Positions 26,681 to 37,430 of a stretch of DNA of 64,000 nucleotides are shown here, piece by piece. Both the position numbers and the translations under genes were made by a program. The notes below the pieces were generated by a model. It was not told the DNA's origin. It did not search any database and saw only the letters and a list, made by a program, of their open reading frames with translations. This DNA is from an uncultured Sphingomonadales bacterium (GTDB taxonomy: Bacteria > Pseudomonadota > Alphaproteobacteria > Sphingomonadales > Rhodothalassiaceae). How positions within the stretch are numbered: position 1 is the stretch's first letter; every line of letters starts with the position of its first letter. The stretch covers positions 558,001 through 622,000 of the forward strand of contig CANMND010000001.1 in assembly GCA_947499155.1 (NCBI GenBank). The letters are read 5' to 3'.

Positions 26681-28465
26681 ATGTTCAAAAACATGAAAAT
26701 CGGTTCTCGTCTCGCAATGGGATTTGCTGTCCTGTTTGCCCTTATGGCCATCATTATTGGCGTCAGCATCAATTCCATATCATCCATTAACAAAACCACA
26801 GACAAAATCATTTCAACTGACTGGACAAAGATTTCAACAGTGAATGAAATCACGGCACTCGCCAATGACAATGCCCGCGCCAGTTTTGAGCTGTTTATTT
26901 ACACAGATGCAGCAGCACACGCGAAAATCGAACGTCGGATGGCAGACAATATCCGAGGTATTGATGAAAGGGTAGAGCTGTTAAAGGGCCTGTTCTATGA
27001 TCCCAAAGGTCAGGAACAGCTGGTTAATCTGGCTAAAATCCGCGCGCCTTATGTCGACTCCTTCAATGAAGTATCGTTGCTGATGTCAAATGGCGATCAG
27101 GCCCAAGCAATGGAAATTATGGGCGACCGCACCATTCCTGCCCTTGGCGTCTATCTCCAGGCGGTCCGTGATATAGCCGATTTCCAGGGCATATTGATGG
27201 AGCGGTCGGGCGCAGAATCCTTTGCCATGTCAAAGCGCAGCACCATGATCATCATTATCGCTGGCATAATTGCCCTTCTCAGTGGGATAGGCATCGCGTT
27301 TTGGGTAACGCGTTCGATCACCCGGCCCATTGGGAATGCTGTCACAGCCGCCAACGCACTGGCAGCAGGTGATCTCACCTACCGCATTGAGTCCACAGCA
27401 AAAGACGAAACCGGCATTCTTCTTACCGCTATGAAGAACATGACCGAGAAACTGCTGCAAATTATTGAGGATGTACATCAGGCTGCTGACAATGTGGCCT
27501 CAGGCAGCGAAGAGCTGTCTGCCAGTTCAGAACAGATGAGTCAGGGTGTGAACGATCAGGCGTCGGCCACGGAAGAAGCTTCTTCATCAATGGAGCAGAT
27601 GGCCGCCAATGTGAAACGTAATGCGGAAAATGCTTCGGAAACGGAAAAGATTGCGGGGCAATCTGCCAAGGATACGGAAAAGTCTGGCAAGGCCGTGGAG
27701 CAGGCCGTCACCGCCATGAAAACCATCGCCGAAAAGATTGATATCGTTCAGGAGATCGCGCGCCAGACTGACCTGCTTGCGCTTAATGCCGCCATTGAGG
27801 CCGCACGGGCCGGGGAACATGGCAAAGGTTTTGCGGTAGTCGCGTCAGAAGTCCGCAAGCTGTCTGAGCGCAGCCAGGCGGCCGCTGCTGAAATCATGGG
27901 TCTGTCGTCTGAAACCGTGACCATGTCCGAACAGGCCGGGGAAATGCTGGCAAAGCTGGTTCCCGATATCCGGCGGACGGCGGAACTGGTCGCCGATATC
28001 AGCGCAGCGTCCCGCGAACAAAGCGTTGGGGTCGAACAAATAAATTCATCAATCAAGCAGCTTGATGACGTGACTCAGCAAAATGCCAGCGCGTCGGAAG
28101 AAATGTCCGCCACCTCTGAAGAATTGGCAGGACAGGCCGAGCAACTTCAGCAGGCCATCTCCTTTTTCAATACCGGCAACAACACAGTCACTGGCCGCCA
28201 GAACCACACTAAAAAATCGCCGCAAGTGGCAAATTTACACTCCATTTCCGGCTTTCGGACAAAAGGGGCAACCCACAGCACAAACAATGCCAGAAACGGC
28301 AAGGCAGGGGTCAATCTCAATCGCCCACAAACTAACGGAACGTCTGCACGACTTGTGGGTAATGGTGCACACAAGAACGGCACCAACGGGTCTGGTAGCC
28401 ATGTCGTTTTAAAACTGGAAGATGGCGGGTACGACGCCGATGACAGCGCTTTCGAGCAGTATTGA
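26681..28465 (+). CDS. Methyl-accepting chemotaxis protein, transmembrane
   Basis: A 594-residue chemoreceptor. TM1 ([18 protein letters not shown]) and TM2 ([22 protein letters not shown]) bracket a periplasmic four-helix-bundle-type sensor of about 150 residues. HAMP follows ([20 protein letters not shown]), then the signalling hairpin with the nearly invariant tip [20 protein letters not shown]. The tail after about residue 510 is Asn/Gly/Thr-rich, a flexible linker that ends with the residues AFEQY. This fits the x-aromatic-x-x-aromatic pattern of pentapeptides that tether CheR or CheB. The ligand cannot be predicted. Confidence 0.95.
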   Translation: MFKNMKIGSRLAMGFAVLFALMAIIIGVSINSISSINKTTDKIISTDWTKISTVNEITALANDNARASFELFIYTDAAAHAKIERRMADNIRGIDERVELLKGLFYDPKGQEQLVNLAKIRAPYVDSFNEVSLLMSNGDQAQAMEIMGDRTIPALGVYLQAVRDIADFQGILMERSGAESFAMSKRSTMIIIIAGIIALLSGIGIAFWVTRSITRPIGNAVTAANALAAGDLTYRIESTAKDETGILLTAMKNMTEKLLQIIEDVHQAADNVASGSEELSASSEQMSQGVNDQASATEEASSSMEQMAANVKRNAENASETEKIAGQSAKDTEKSGKAVEQAVTAMKTIAEKIDIVQEIARQTDLLALNAAIEAARAGEHGKGFAVVASEVRKLSERSQAAAAEIMGLSSETVTMSEQAGEMLAKLVPDIRRTAELVADISAASREQSVGVEQINSSIKQLDDVTQQNASASEEMSATSEELAGQAEQLQQAISFFNTGNNTVTGRQNHTKKSPQVANLHSISGFRTKGATHSTNNARNGKAGVNLNRPQTNGTSARLVGNGAHKNGTNGSGSHVVLKLEDGGYDADDSAFEQY

Positions 28466-28503
28466 GATGGCACGTATCTGGACATGCGAAAGGACCAGCA
28501 GCC

Positions 28504-29079
28504 ATGATTGAAAACAATGCCGTACAGTACGCAGACCCGCACTATCAAACGGCCACGGCCGAAGATGCGCCTCCGCCCCGGTACACAGATGACGACCGTT
28601 CTTATGTGACGGTTGGAATCGGCGGTGAAGTCTTCGCCCTTGATGTGGCCCAGGTGCGTGAGATTCTGGACATAACCCCCATGAGCAGAATCCCCAATAC
28701 ACCTGGTTTCGTGCGGGGCATGATTGATGTGCGCGGGGCCGGTGTGCCGGTCATAGACATGCGCATGCGTCTTGGCCTGCCTGTCAGCGAAGACACCCTC
28801 AACAGCCGCATTGTCGTCCTTGAAATATCTCTGGACGGGCGTGCACTGGTTATTGGCGCTCTCACGGACCGGGTTTATGAAGTAACACCGCTTGATGAGG
28901 GCGCCCTTGAGCCGCCACCTGAATTCGGCGTCCGCTGGCGTTCGGATTTCATCCGGGGTATCGGGCGCAAGGATGAGCGTTTTGTCATCATACTTGATCT
29001 CGACATTTTATTTGAAAGCGATCCGCTGGACAGCCTTGCGCAGACCACGGGGCATGGCCTTGATAAATCGGATGAATAA
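28504..29079 (+). CDS. cheW: CheW coupling protein (second copy)
   Basis: A 191-residue second CheW. AAAGGA at 28489-28494 stands 9 bases before ATG 28504. An earlier TTG in frame is not needed. The core is YVTVGIGGEVFALDVAQVREIL, GFVRGMIDVRGAGVPVIDMRMRLGL and ALTDRVYEVTPLDEGAL. It resembles the first copy in layout but is clearly diverged, so this is an old duplication or a second class. It overlaps the cheR start. Confidence 0.94.
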   Translation: MIENNAVQYADPHYQTATAEDAPPPRYTDDDRSYVTVGIGGEVFALDVAQVREILDITPMSRIPNTPGFVRGMIDVRGAGVPVIDMRMRLGLPVSEDTLNSRIVVLEISLDGRALVIGALTDRVYEVTPLDEGALEPPPEFGVRWRSDFIRGIGRKDERFVIILDLDILFESDPLDSLAQTTGHGLDKSDE

Positions 29080-29920
29080 AACCATGGACAGCACCGCCCT
29101 TAAACGCACCGATTTTCAACGCATTTCGCATCTGGTGGAAACCAATTGCGGAATCCGGCTTCCTGATGGAAAACGCACAATGGTCGAAGGCCGATTGCGC
29201 AAACGCGTCAAGGCACTTGGGCTTCAGCATGTAAACGACTATTGCCGCATGTTGTTTGACCAGGGTGGTCTTGATGAGGAACTGATACATCTGCTTGACA
29301 GTGTGACCACCAACAAGACCGATTTCTTCCGCGAGCCCAGGCATTTTGACTTTCTGGTTGATCATGCTGTTCCTGATCTTCTGGAACGCGGCGTCCGCCC
29401 CTTGCGTGTCTGGAGTGCTGCTTGTTCCAGCGGTGAAGAGCCGTACACCCTGGCAATGATCCTGCGCGACTTGTCGAACGGGATAGGGCCATTTGACATG
29501 ACCATTGATGCGTCTGACATCTCGACCCGGATGCTGCATCAGGCCATGACCGCAATTTATACCGAACAGGTTGTATCACCTGTGCCGCTGGAGATGCGTA
29601 GGCGCTATATGCTGCGCTCGCGCAACCGTGTCAGCCAGCGTGTGCGCATGACGCCTGAGATACGGTCCATGATCGCCTTCCACTATATCAATCTTCTGGA
29701 CGAGGGCATGCCTTTCTCGCAGAAGATGGACATAGTTTTCTGTCGCAATGTGCTGATCTATTTCAGCCGCGAAACACAGGCCCGTGTCATCCACAAGCTG
29801 GTCAGTTCCATCACGCCGGGAGGTTATCTGTTTCTTGGCCACTCGGAATCTGCCAATGGCTTGCAACTGCCCATGAAGCAGGTAGCACCGTCCGTCTATC
29901 GGATAACCGATGGCTTATGA
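29072..29920 (+). CDS. cheR: Chemoreceptor methyltransferase CheR
   Basis: Transfers methyl groups from AdoMet to receptor glutamates. The N-terminal helical domain is visible in [29 protein letters not shown]. The AdoMet fold follows with [45 protein letters not shown] and [19 protein letters not shown] use ATG 29072, which overlaps the cheW stop. ATG 29084 ([14 protein letters not shown]) is equally plausible, giving 282 or 278 residues. The frame is open farther upstream within cheW, but that part is not CheR-like. It overlaps cheB by 4 bases. Confidence 0.95.
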   Translation: MNKTMDSTALKRTDFQRISHLVETNCGIRLPDGKRTMVEGRLRKRVKALGLQHVNDYCRMLFDQGGLDEELIHLLDSVTTNKTDFFREPRHFDFLVDHAVPDLLERGVRPLRVWSAACSSGEEPYTLAMILRDLSNGIGPFDMTIDASDISTRMLHQAMTAIYTEQVVSPVPLEMRRRYMLRSRNRVSQRVRMTPEIRSMIAFHYINLLDEGMPFSQKMDIVFCRNVLIYFSRETQARVIHKLVSSITPGGYLFLGHSESANGLQLPMKQVAPSVYRITDGL

Positions 29921-31014
29921 ACAAGATCAAGGTCCTCATCGTTGACGATTCCGCCAGCGTTCGTCATGTCATGTCTGAAGTGTTGTCCTCCGACCCCGCC
30001 ATTGAGGTGATCGGGACGGCACCCGACCCCTATGTTGCCGCCCGCAAGATTGCTGCCGAAACGCCTGATGTCATCACGCTTGATGTGGAAATGCCCCGCA
30101 TGGATGGCCTGACTTTTCTGCGCAAGATCATGGAGCAGCACCCTATTCCTGTCGTGATCTGTTCGTCACTGACTGAACAGGGTTCACAAGTCATGCTTGA
30201 TGCCCTTGATGCAGGCGCGGTGGATGTAATTTCAAAACCTCATATGGGAACCAGCCAGTTCTTGCGTGACTCCCATATGCTTATTTGTGACGCAGTCCGG
30301 GCTGCGGCTGTCGCCAATCTCACCAGGCTTGGTGCGGCAAAACCTGCCAGGGCACAAGCCACGAGCGGCAGCAGCAATCGCACCATTCGGCCAGCCACCC
30401 TCAAATGCACGACAGACAAGGTGGTCTGTATCGGTGCCTCAACCGGCGGGACGCGGGCACTTCAGGCCGTTCTGACGGAGCTGCCTGGCACCTGTCCGGG
30501 CATACTTATTGTCCAGCACATGCCACAGCATTTCACCGAAGCGTTTGCCAACCGCCTGAACGGGCTTTGTACCATCACGGTCCGAGAGGCCAAGGACGGC
30601 GATGCGGTTTTGCGCGGCCATGCCCTAATTGCACCGGGCGACAAGCACCTTTTGTTGCGGCGCAGTGGTGCCAATTATTACGCTGAGGTAAGAGACGGAC
30701 CGCTGGTGTCGCGTCACCGACCTTCGGTCAATGTCCTGTTCCGCTCGGCGGCAAAGTATGCCGGTGCCAATGCCATGGGTGTCCTAATGACGGGAATGGG
30801 GGATGACGGCGCGAAAGGGCTTCTTGAACTCCGTCAGGAAGGTGCCGTAACGATTGCTCAATCAGAAGAAAGCAGTGTTGTATTTGGCATGCCGCGTGAA
30901 GCCATCCGGCTAGATGCCGCATCTCATGTCGTGCCGCTCGATGCTATCGCCCGGTCCATCATGTCCGGTCCATCCTTGCACGAGCAAAGTCATGAGGTCG
31001 TTCAAGAATGCTGA
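29917..31014 (+). CDS. cheB: Chemotaxis methylesterase/deamidase CheB
   Basis: A 365-residue two-domain enzyme that removes methyl groups from receptors when phosphorylated by CheA. The receiver domain has VDDSAS near the start and phosphoacceptor Asp56 ([13 protein letters not shown]). The esterase domain carries a Ser-His-Asp triad: Ser175 in [11 protein letters not shown], His201 in [12 protein letters not shown] and Asp297 in [10 protein letters not shown]. It is the last gene of the che operon and stops 15 bases before the convergent MCP-like gene. Confidence 0.96.
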   Translation: MNKIKVLIVDDSASVRHVMSEVLSSDPAIEVIGTAPDPYVAARKIAAETPDVITLDVEMPRMDGLTFLRKIMEQHPIPVVICSSLTEQGSQVMLDALDAGAVDVISKPHMGTSQFLRDSHMLICDAVRAAAVANLTRLGAAKPARAQATSGSSNRTIRPATLKCTTDKVVCIGASTGGTRALQAVLTELPGTCPGILIVQHMPQHFTEAFANRLNGLCTITVREAKDGDAVLRGHALIAPGDKHLLLRRSGANYYAEVRDGPLVSRHRPSVNVLFRSAAKYAGANAMGVLMTGMGDDGAKGLLELRQEGAVTIAQSEESSVVFGMPREAIRLDAASHVVPLDAIARSIMSGPSLHEQSHEVVQEC

Positions 31015-31029
31015 CCAGGAGCCCAAAAC

Positions 31030-32817
31030 TCAAAAGAGCACATCATCAAGAAACGCTTCCTCATCCATTTTAGGATGGGACATGGCTTTATCAGTATCGT
31101 CTCGTATCTGCCCCATATGAAGCTGACGCTCGCTTTCCATAGTATAACGCGTTTCCATACTACGGAACGATGTGCTCCTGAGACGGGAAAAATCATCTGA
31201 GGAAAGATGGGGTGCCATCAGGGTGGCATCATCACGCAAGCCTTCACCGATAGCTGTCATGGTTTTCTGCAGATCTTCATTGCCACGAAAGCGCCCAACC
31301 ACGGCTTTTGCCCCCTGCATGGCGTCAGCGCCCACGTCCTCGATCAATCGCAAGACCTGACTGATGTTTTTATCGGTCTCATTCAAAACACTAATCCAGT
31401 TTTCAAGCTTCCCTGCCAGACCATCATCAGATCCACGGCCAGGTGTCATGGCATCAGCTCCACTGCTTTCGTCACGGTCAGCCAGTTCACCGGCATGGGC
31501 GGCCACCCTTTCAATTCCGGACGAAGCCTTGTCAGTCAATTGCCGTGAGGTTGCGGCGCAGGCGCGCAGTTCATGGGCAAGAACAGTCAGCGTCCGGCCA
31601 TCCCATCCCCGATTACCACAGATAATCGCGGCGTTAAGGCCTAACACATTCATATCTATATCAATTTCACGAATATCTGCGATATCCGTCACCACATGCC
31701 TAGTGTCTTGTGTCACGTTCCGCAGCTGTGCCCGGGTTTTCTCCAACATGGTATTGTGGGCCGATGTAATATCGACAACCGCTCTCAGATCATCAGTGAT
31801 TGCAGATAAAAAACTTTCACCATTGCCAAAAGCATGACCGTAAACTGAATTCAGCACCTCAAGAATTCGGGAAACAATATCTGCTAAAGAGTCGAGCGAG
31901 CGCAAAGCCCGGCCAGTCTTTTCCCTATAATCCTTTATGATATCATCCATATGAAGGGCCTGAAGATCACACATGGCCGCGTATTCAATCGTATCGTCAT
32001 CAGAATCTGTGCGGTTTGATGCAGACGCAAGCGGGGCCTCCAGGCCTTCCACCACATGTTCAATCCGTTGGCGCAAGATATCTCCGAACTGTAGGTCCGC
32101 AACCAGACGCCCTGTCAAATCAGACCCCTCATCCAACAGGCTGCGCAGGCTGTCCATAGCATCAACAATCGCTTTTTTCCGGTTATGGACCAGATTCAGA
32201 GATACACTGAAATAACGTTTGATCTCAGTGGCCTGGCGCTCATGGGTACTTTCGAAGTCACGCCACTGCCGTGCAGCATCCACGGCAGTTCCCTCAAGCC
32301 CTTTCAAAACCGCCAAAGAACGGTCAAGGGTTTCCCGTCCCTTTTCTGACAGGGTCAATATACCCTTGGTGAATGACTGGAGTCCAATAGCGCCGTCACC
32401 CAGATGCGCGCCCTCGATGGTGGCATTGACCCCAAGAACACGGACATATCCCATGATAGCCGCTGCTTCGCCCAGGGTCCTGTGGCTTTCCTGAACACTT
32501 GAAATCAGGGCCTCAAGCCGTGTCCCGTGGCCTTTGCCTGCAAGGTTTCCAGGTTCGCCGATAGTCTCCATTGCCTCTTCAAGACCCCGCAAAGTCTGAT
32601 AGAAGTCTGAAGAGTCGATCAGGCCTGACAAAGTGATTGCCTGCGTATCCAGTGTTCTCAAGGACCCGGCAAGATCGTGAAGCTGCTTGCCAATATCGAG
32701 AAACATAGCCTCAAGTGGCGCTTGCAGGGCCGAAAGGCGCAAGGCATTCTCCTTGACGCGCCCTCGCCAGTTCTGGTCAGCCACTCGTCCTTTCCTGTTA
32801 TCGGAAGATACATCCAT
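31030..32817 (-). CDS. Soluble MCP-like protein with two degenerate signalling tips
   Basis: A 595-residue, mostly helical protein without membrane segments or signal peptide. Two segments resemble the MCP hairpin tip: residues 125-160 (VRVLGVNATIEGAHLGDGAI) and residues 388-428 (MNVLGLNAAIICGNRGWDGR). Both keep the xLGxNAxI pattern but lack the usual EAARAGE core. Between them lie LQFGDILRQRIEHVVEGLE and a coiled-coil stretch. It faces the che operon on the opposite strand, so a role in the same signalling array is likely. Whether it couples to CheA/CheW, acts as a sink or has another partner is unknown. Not a standard receptor. Confidence 0.6.
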   Translation of the reverse strand: MDVSSDNRKGRVADQNWRGRVKENALRLSALQAPLEAMFLDIGKQLHDLAGSLRTLDTQAITLSGLIDSSDFYQTLRGLEEAMETIGEPGNLAGKGHGTRLEALISSVQESHRTLGEAAAIMGYVRVLGVNATIEGAHLGDGAIGLQSFTKGILTLSEKGRETLDRSLAVLKGLEGTAVDAARQWRDFESTHERQATEIKRYFSVSLNLVHNRKKAIVDAMDSLRSLLDEGSDLTGRLVADLQFGDILRQRIEHVVEGLEAPLASASNRTDSDDDTIEYAAMCDLQALHMDDIIKDYREKTGRALRSLDSLADIVSRILEVLNSVYGHAFGNGESFLSAITDDLRAVVDITSAHNTMLEKTRAQLRNVTQDTRHVVTDIADIREIDIDMNVLGLNAAIICGNRGWDGRTLTVLAHELRACAATSRQLTDKASSGIERVAAHAGELADRDESSGADAMTPGRGSDDGLAGKLENWISVLNETDKNISQVLRLIEDVGADAMQGAKAVVGRFRGNEDLQKTMTAIGEGLRDDATLMAPHLSSDDFSRLRSTSFRSMETRYTMESERQLHMGQIRDDTDKAMSHPKMDEEAFLDDVLF

Positions 32818-32931
32818 TACACTATTTCACATGTTAAAATTAACTTGTTTTCAGTTGCAAGTTGAGTAGATTGCCACAGGAAAGATTAAGTAAGTCTGAC
32901 CAGAAAAGTCCGCCTCATAGTCGCGTGAACC

Positions 32932-32958
32932 TTGACAGACGGGCCGCCAGTGGATAAA
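32932..32958 (+). promoter_or_regulatory. Candidate promoter of the rplU-rpmA operon
   Basis: TTGACA at 32932-32937 is a perfect -35 element, followed after 15 bases by GATAAA (32953-32958), a four-of-six -10 match. It lies about 160 bases upstream of rplU, leaving a leader of over 100 bases. The rest of 32818-33118 contains no gene and I saw no terminator hairpin in it. Confidence 0.45.
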
Positions 32959-33118
32959 CACGCGCGTTCAGACAAATGTCATGTGCCTTCATTGGGACCA
33001 TGGTTTAAGGGCAAAGACCCTTGCAGCAACAGCCTGCGGACATCGACCCCAAAAGCGCGGGATCCCCAAAGGGACAGACCGCCCGGTGATTTGCGGCGTA
33101 CAAGATGAAAGAAAGCTT

Positions 33119-33712
33119 ATGTTCGCAGTCGTGAAGACAGGCGGCAAGCAGTACAAGGTGTCTGAAGGCGATGTGATCGTCATCGAACGCCTTGCTGGTG
33201 AAGCCGGTGATAATGTGACCCTTGATCATGTTTTGATGATGGGTACGGACAAAAAACTTGAGGTTGGAACCCCGACCATCAAAGGCGGTGTTGTTACAGC
33301 CGAAATTCTGGAACAGGCGCGCGGAGACAAGATTATTGTCTTCAAGAAGAAGCGCCGCCATAATTATCGCCGCAAGCGCGGACATCGGCAGGATCTGACT
33401 GTTCTGCGCATCCTCGGCATTGGGGCTGATGCAAAGAAGGCAGCGCCCAAAAAGGCTGCAGCCACTGCTGACAAGGAAAAAGCCTCCGGCACCAAAGCTG
33501 CTGACAAAGACGAGGCGGTAAAAGCTGCTGCTCCAAAAGCAACAGCAGCCAAGAAGGCAACTGAGACGAAGAGCAAAGCCGCAGCGTCTGAGAAAAAGCC
33601 AGCAGCCAAAAAGGCACCTGCCAAGAAAGCGGCGCCAAAAAAAGCTGAGTCTGCAAAGACTGCACCGAAAAAGACAGCGGCCAAAAAAGCTGCACCGAAA
33701 AAAGCCGAATAG
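33119..33712 (+). CDS. rplU: 50S ribosomal protein L21 with long basic tail
   Basis: The start at 33119 gives [20 protein letters not shown], the standard L21 N-terminus. An open frame back to 32981 is not L21-like. Residues 1-103 are the L21 core, including [17 protein letters not shown] that binds 23S rRNA. Residues 104-197 are a Lys/Ala/Pro tail with repeated AAKKA and APKKA units, resembling histone H1 tails. Such tails occur in alphaproteobacterial L21s, but this one nearly doubles the protein. Downstream order rpmA-obgE-nadD-rsfS is conserved. Confidence 0.95.
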   Translation: MFAVVKTGGKQYKVSEGDVIVIERLAGEAGDNVTLDHVLMMGTDKKLEVGTPTIKGGVVTAEILEQARGDKIIVFKKKRRHNYRRKRGHRQDLTVLRILGIGADAKKAAPKKAAATADKEKASGTKAADKDEAVKAAAPKATAAKKATETKSKAAASEKKPAAKKAPAKKAAPKKAESAKTAPKKTAAKKAAPKKAE

Positions 33713-33738
33713 GCGATCAGTCGAAGGAGTGAGACGAA

Positions 33739-33999
33739 ATGGCACATAAAAAAGCAGGCGGCTCATCACGCAACGGCCGCGATTCGATTGGCAGACGCCT
33801 TGGTGTGAAAAAATTCGGTGGTGAATCTGTCGTTCCCGGCAACATCATCATACGCCAGCGTGGGACCCGGTGGCATCCCGGCACCGGTGTCGGCCTGGGT
33901 CGCGACCATACGATCTTTGCAGTGATTGAAGGCGAAGTTAAGTTTCGCAAATCCCGCGGCAAGACACTGGTCAATGTTGATCCTGTCGTACAAAAATAG
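33739..33999 (+). CDS. rpmA: 50S ribosomal protein L27
   Basis: An 86-residue L27, starting [20 protein letters not shown], with no extra N-terminal leader, so its tail near the peptidyl transferase centre needs no proteolytic processing of the Firmicutes kind. The core [21 protein letters not shown] and [12 protein letters not shown] are standard. GAAGGAG stands just before the start. It lies 26 bases after rplU. Confidence 0.97.
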   Translation: MAHKKAGGSSRNGRDSIGRRLGVKKFGGESVVPGNIIIRQRGTRWHPGTGVGLGRDHTIFAVIEGEVKFRKSRGKTLVNVDPVVQK

Positions 34000-34057
34000 C
34001 TGTCGACTCCGGCACTCCTCATGAGGACCGGAAACGCTTTGCTATTATCAGGCCTGA

Positions 34058-34091
34058 GAACAAAGGGAATGGGACACCATTCCCTTTGTTC
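34058..34091. terminator. Perfect 15-bp hairpin between rpmA and obgE
   Basis: GAACAAAGGGAATGG at 34058-34072 is exactly complementary to 34077-34091, with a GACA loop. No T run follows in either direction, so it is a weak candidate for intrinsic termination. It may act as an attenuator or an RNA-stability element that separates ribosomal-protein and GTPase expression. Confidence 0.55.
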
Positions 34092-34145
34092 GTTGAATGC
34101 CCATATATCTGTTCATCGACACCATTTTTGGCCCCCTGAGGGTAA

Positions 34146-35878
<1,733 letters not shown>

Positions 35879-35881
35879 GGC

Positions 35882-36277
35882 TTGCACGCCAACGAAGAGA
35901 CGCATGACGTCACAGTCGACAACCATTTAAAGGTTGCAGACACTCTTCTCGACACGGTGCTGACAACACTGGATGATCGGAAAGCAATGGAAATCATCAC
36001 GATTCCTCTGTCAGGAAAATCTACCATTGCTGACTATATGGTCATTGCCAATGGCAACTCCGCTCGTCAGGTTGCAGCTATTGCTGACCATGTCATTACG
36101 ACACTCCGCAACCAGGGTTTTGGCCGCGTCAAGGTGGAAGGTCTGCCACAGGCTGACTGGGTACTGATTGATGCGGGCGATGTGATTGTCCATCTGTTCC
36201 GGCCCGAAGTCCGCAATTTTTACAATCTTGAAAAGATGTGGAGCGCCAATCTGGGTTCTGACAGCACACCTCATTAA
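35882..36277 (+). CDS. rsfS: Ribosomal silencing factor RsfS
   Basis: A 131-residue Iojap/RsfS protein that binds L14 and blocks subunit joining in starvation. Diagnostic parts are LDDRKAMEIITIPLSGKSTIADYMVIANG, AIADHVITTLRNQG, WVLIDAGDVIVHLFRPEVRNFYNLEKMW. The start is TTG at 35882, supported by AAGGAG at six-base spacing and by the lack of a usable ATG before the conserved core. The usual next gene, rlmH, is not present here. Instead 160 bases without a gene lead to a transporter. Confidence 0.94.
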   Translation: MHANEETHDVTVDNHLKVADTLLDTVLTTLDDRKAMEIITIPLSGKSTIADYMVIANGNSARQVAAIADHVITTLRNQGFGRVKVEGLPQADWVLIDAGDVIVHLFRPEVRNFYNLEKMWSANLGSDSTPH

Positions 36278-36439
36278 GAGGTACGGCCAAGGATCGCGAC
36301 AAAAATGCGGCAAGGGGTGCTATGGCACGAATGGTGATTCGCGCCCTTTTAAGACTTTAGGCCACACGAACGTCCAAGGATGCATAATTTGTGGTGTTAA
36401 TACCGCTTCATTGACTGCGCTGTGAGGAGCCCGGCGACT

Positions 36440-37417
36440 ATGGGTGGTCCCCAATCCGAAACATCGCATGAACCAGTCTCTGTCATCAGGCGATTTCACA
36501 ATTTGTCAGCGCGTACGCGTGCCGTGTGCTGGATGCTGGCCGCGTCATTGCTGGTGACGGCTATTGCAGCCCTGGTCAAATATCTTGGCCAGACCCTTCC
36601 TGTGTCGCAAATGGCAGCTGTGCGCGCCCTGTTCCTGCTTTTGGCGATCCTGCCTTTTATGGCGCGTCAGGGCCGCCATGTTTTTCAGCTTGGTAATCCA
36701 GTCCTTCTAACCGCTCGCGCCTTGACCATGGTAGTGGTCAATGTGGCAGCGTTCTGGGTTCTCACCCGCCTGCCCCTCGTGTTTGTGACCTCAATCACAT
36801 TCTCCAAGCCATTGTTCATTGCCTTATTTGCGGCAATGTTTCTGGGTGAGAAGTTGCGCCTGCGCCGCTCACTTGCAACTGTCGTTGGATTTATCGGTGT
36901 TCTTGTGATGCTCAATCCCGCAAGCGTCACTCTGGCAGACGGGCAGTTGCCAGCCGCCATTGGTGCTCTTGGGGTAGCCTTTGGCATGGCGATCGGCGTT
37001 ATTCTGGTTAAAAAACTGTCCGACAGCGAAGACCCCAACACCATCATATTCTATGGAAATGTCGGGGTTTTCGGCGTTCTCATCATTCCATCAATATGGT
37101 TCTGGGTCACACCCAACCCGGTTGAATGGCTATGCCTTGCGGCTCTTGGCGTGCTTGGCCTTGCGTCTCAAAGCTGCTTCATTCGCGCCTATCTTGCAGC
37201 AGACGCAACCTTTGTCGCGCCCTTTGAATATAGCCGGATTCTGGCCGCAGCCCTTGCCGGCTATTTATTCTTTTCCGAGACTCCCGATATCTGGACAGCT
37301 ATCGGGGCGTCACTGATCGTCGGATCCACACTTTATATGGCCCGCAGGGAAGCCCAAATACGCCGCAAGGAGGCCTTGGCTCCGCCCATCACCGCTATTC
37401 CGCCCACTACCCTATAA
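36440..37417 (+). CDS. DMT-superfamily (EamA) transporter
   Basis: About 325 residues with ten hydrophobic helices in two EamA repeats (first: AASLLVTAIAALVKYLG to MLNPASVTL; second: AAIGALGVAFGMAIGVILV to TLYMARREAQ). GAGGAG stands 10 bases before ATG 36440. A GTG at 36422 is a possible earlier start. The family includes exporters of amino acids, riboflavin and other metabolites. The substrate is not evident. It converges on the D-aminoacylase gene with 13 bases between stops. Confidence 0.85.
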   Translation: MGGPQSETSHEPVSVIRRFHNLSARTRAVCWMLAASLLVTAIAALVKYLGQTLPVSQMAAVRALFLLLAILPFMARQGRHVFQLGNPVLLTARALTMVVVNVAAFWVLTRLPLVFVTSITFSKPLFIALFAAMFLGEKLRLRRSLATVVGFIGVLVMLNPASVTLADGQLPAAIGALGVAFGMAIGVILVKKLSDSEDPNTIIFYGNVGVFGVLIIPSIWFWVTPNPVEWLCLAALGVLGLASQSCFIRAYLAADATFVAPFEYSRILAAALAGYLFFSETPDIWTAIGASLIVGSTLYMARREAQIRRKEALAPPITAIPPTTL

Positions 37418-37430
37418 AGGGCCCGACCAA

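Noticed and set aside
33005-33769. Long minus-strand frame across rplU with Cys/Leu/Phe-rich repeats
   Set aside because: It is the reverse reading of the Lys/Ala repeat tail of L21, which automatically gives an open low-complexity frame.
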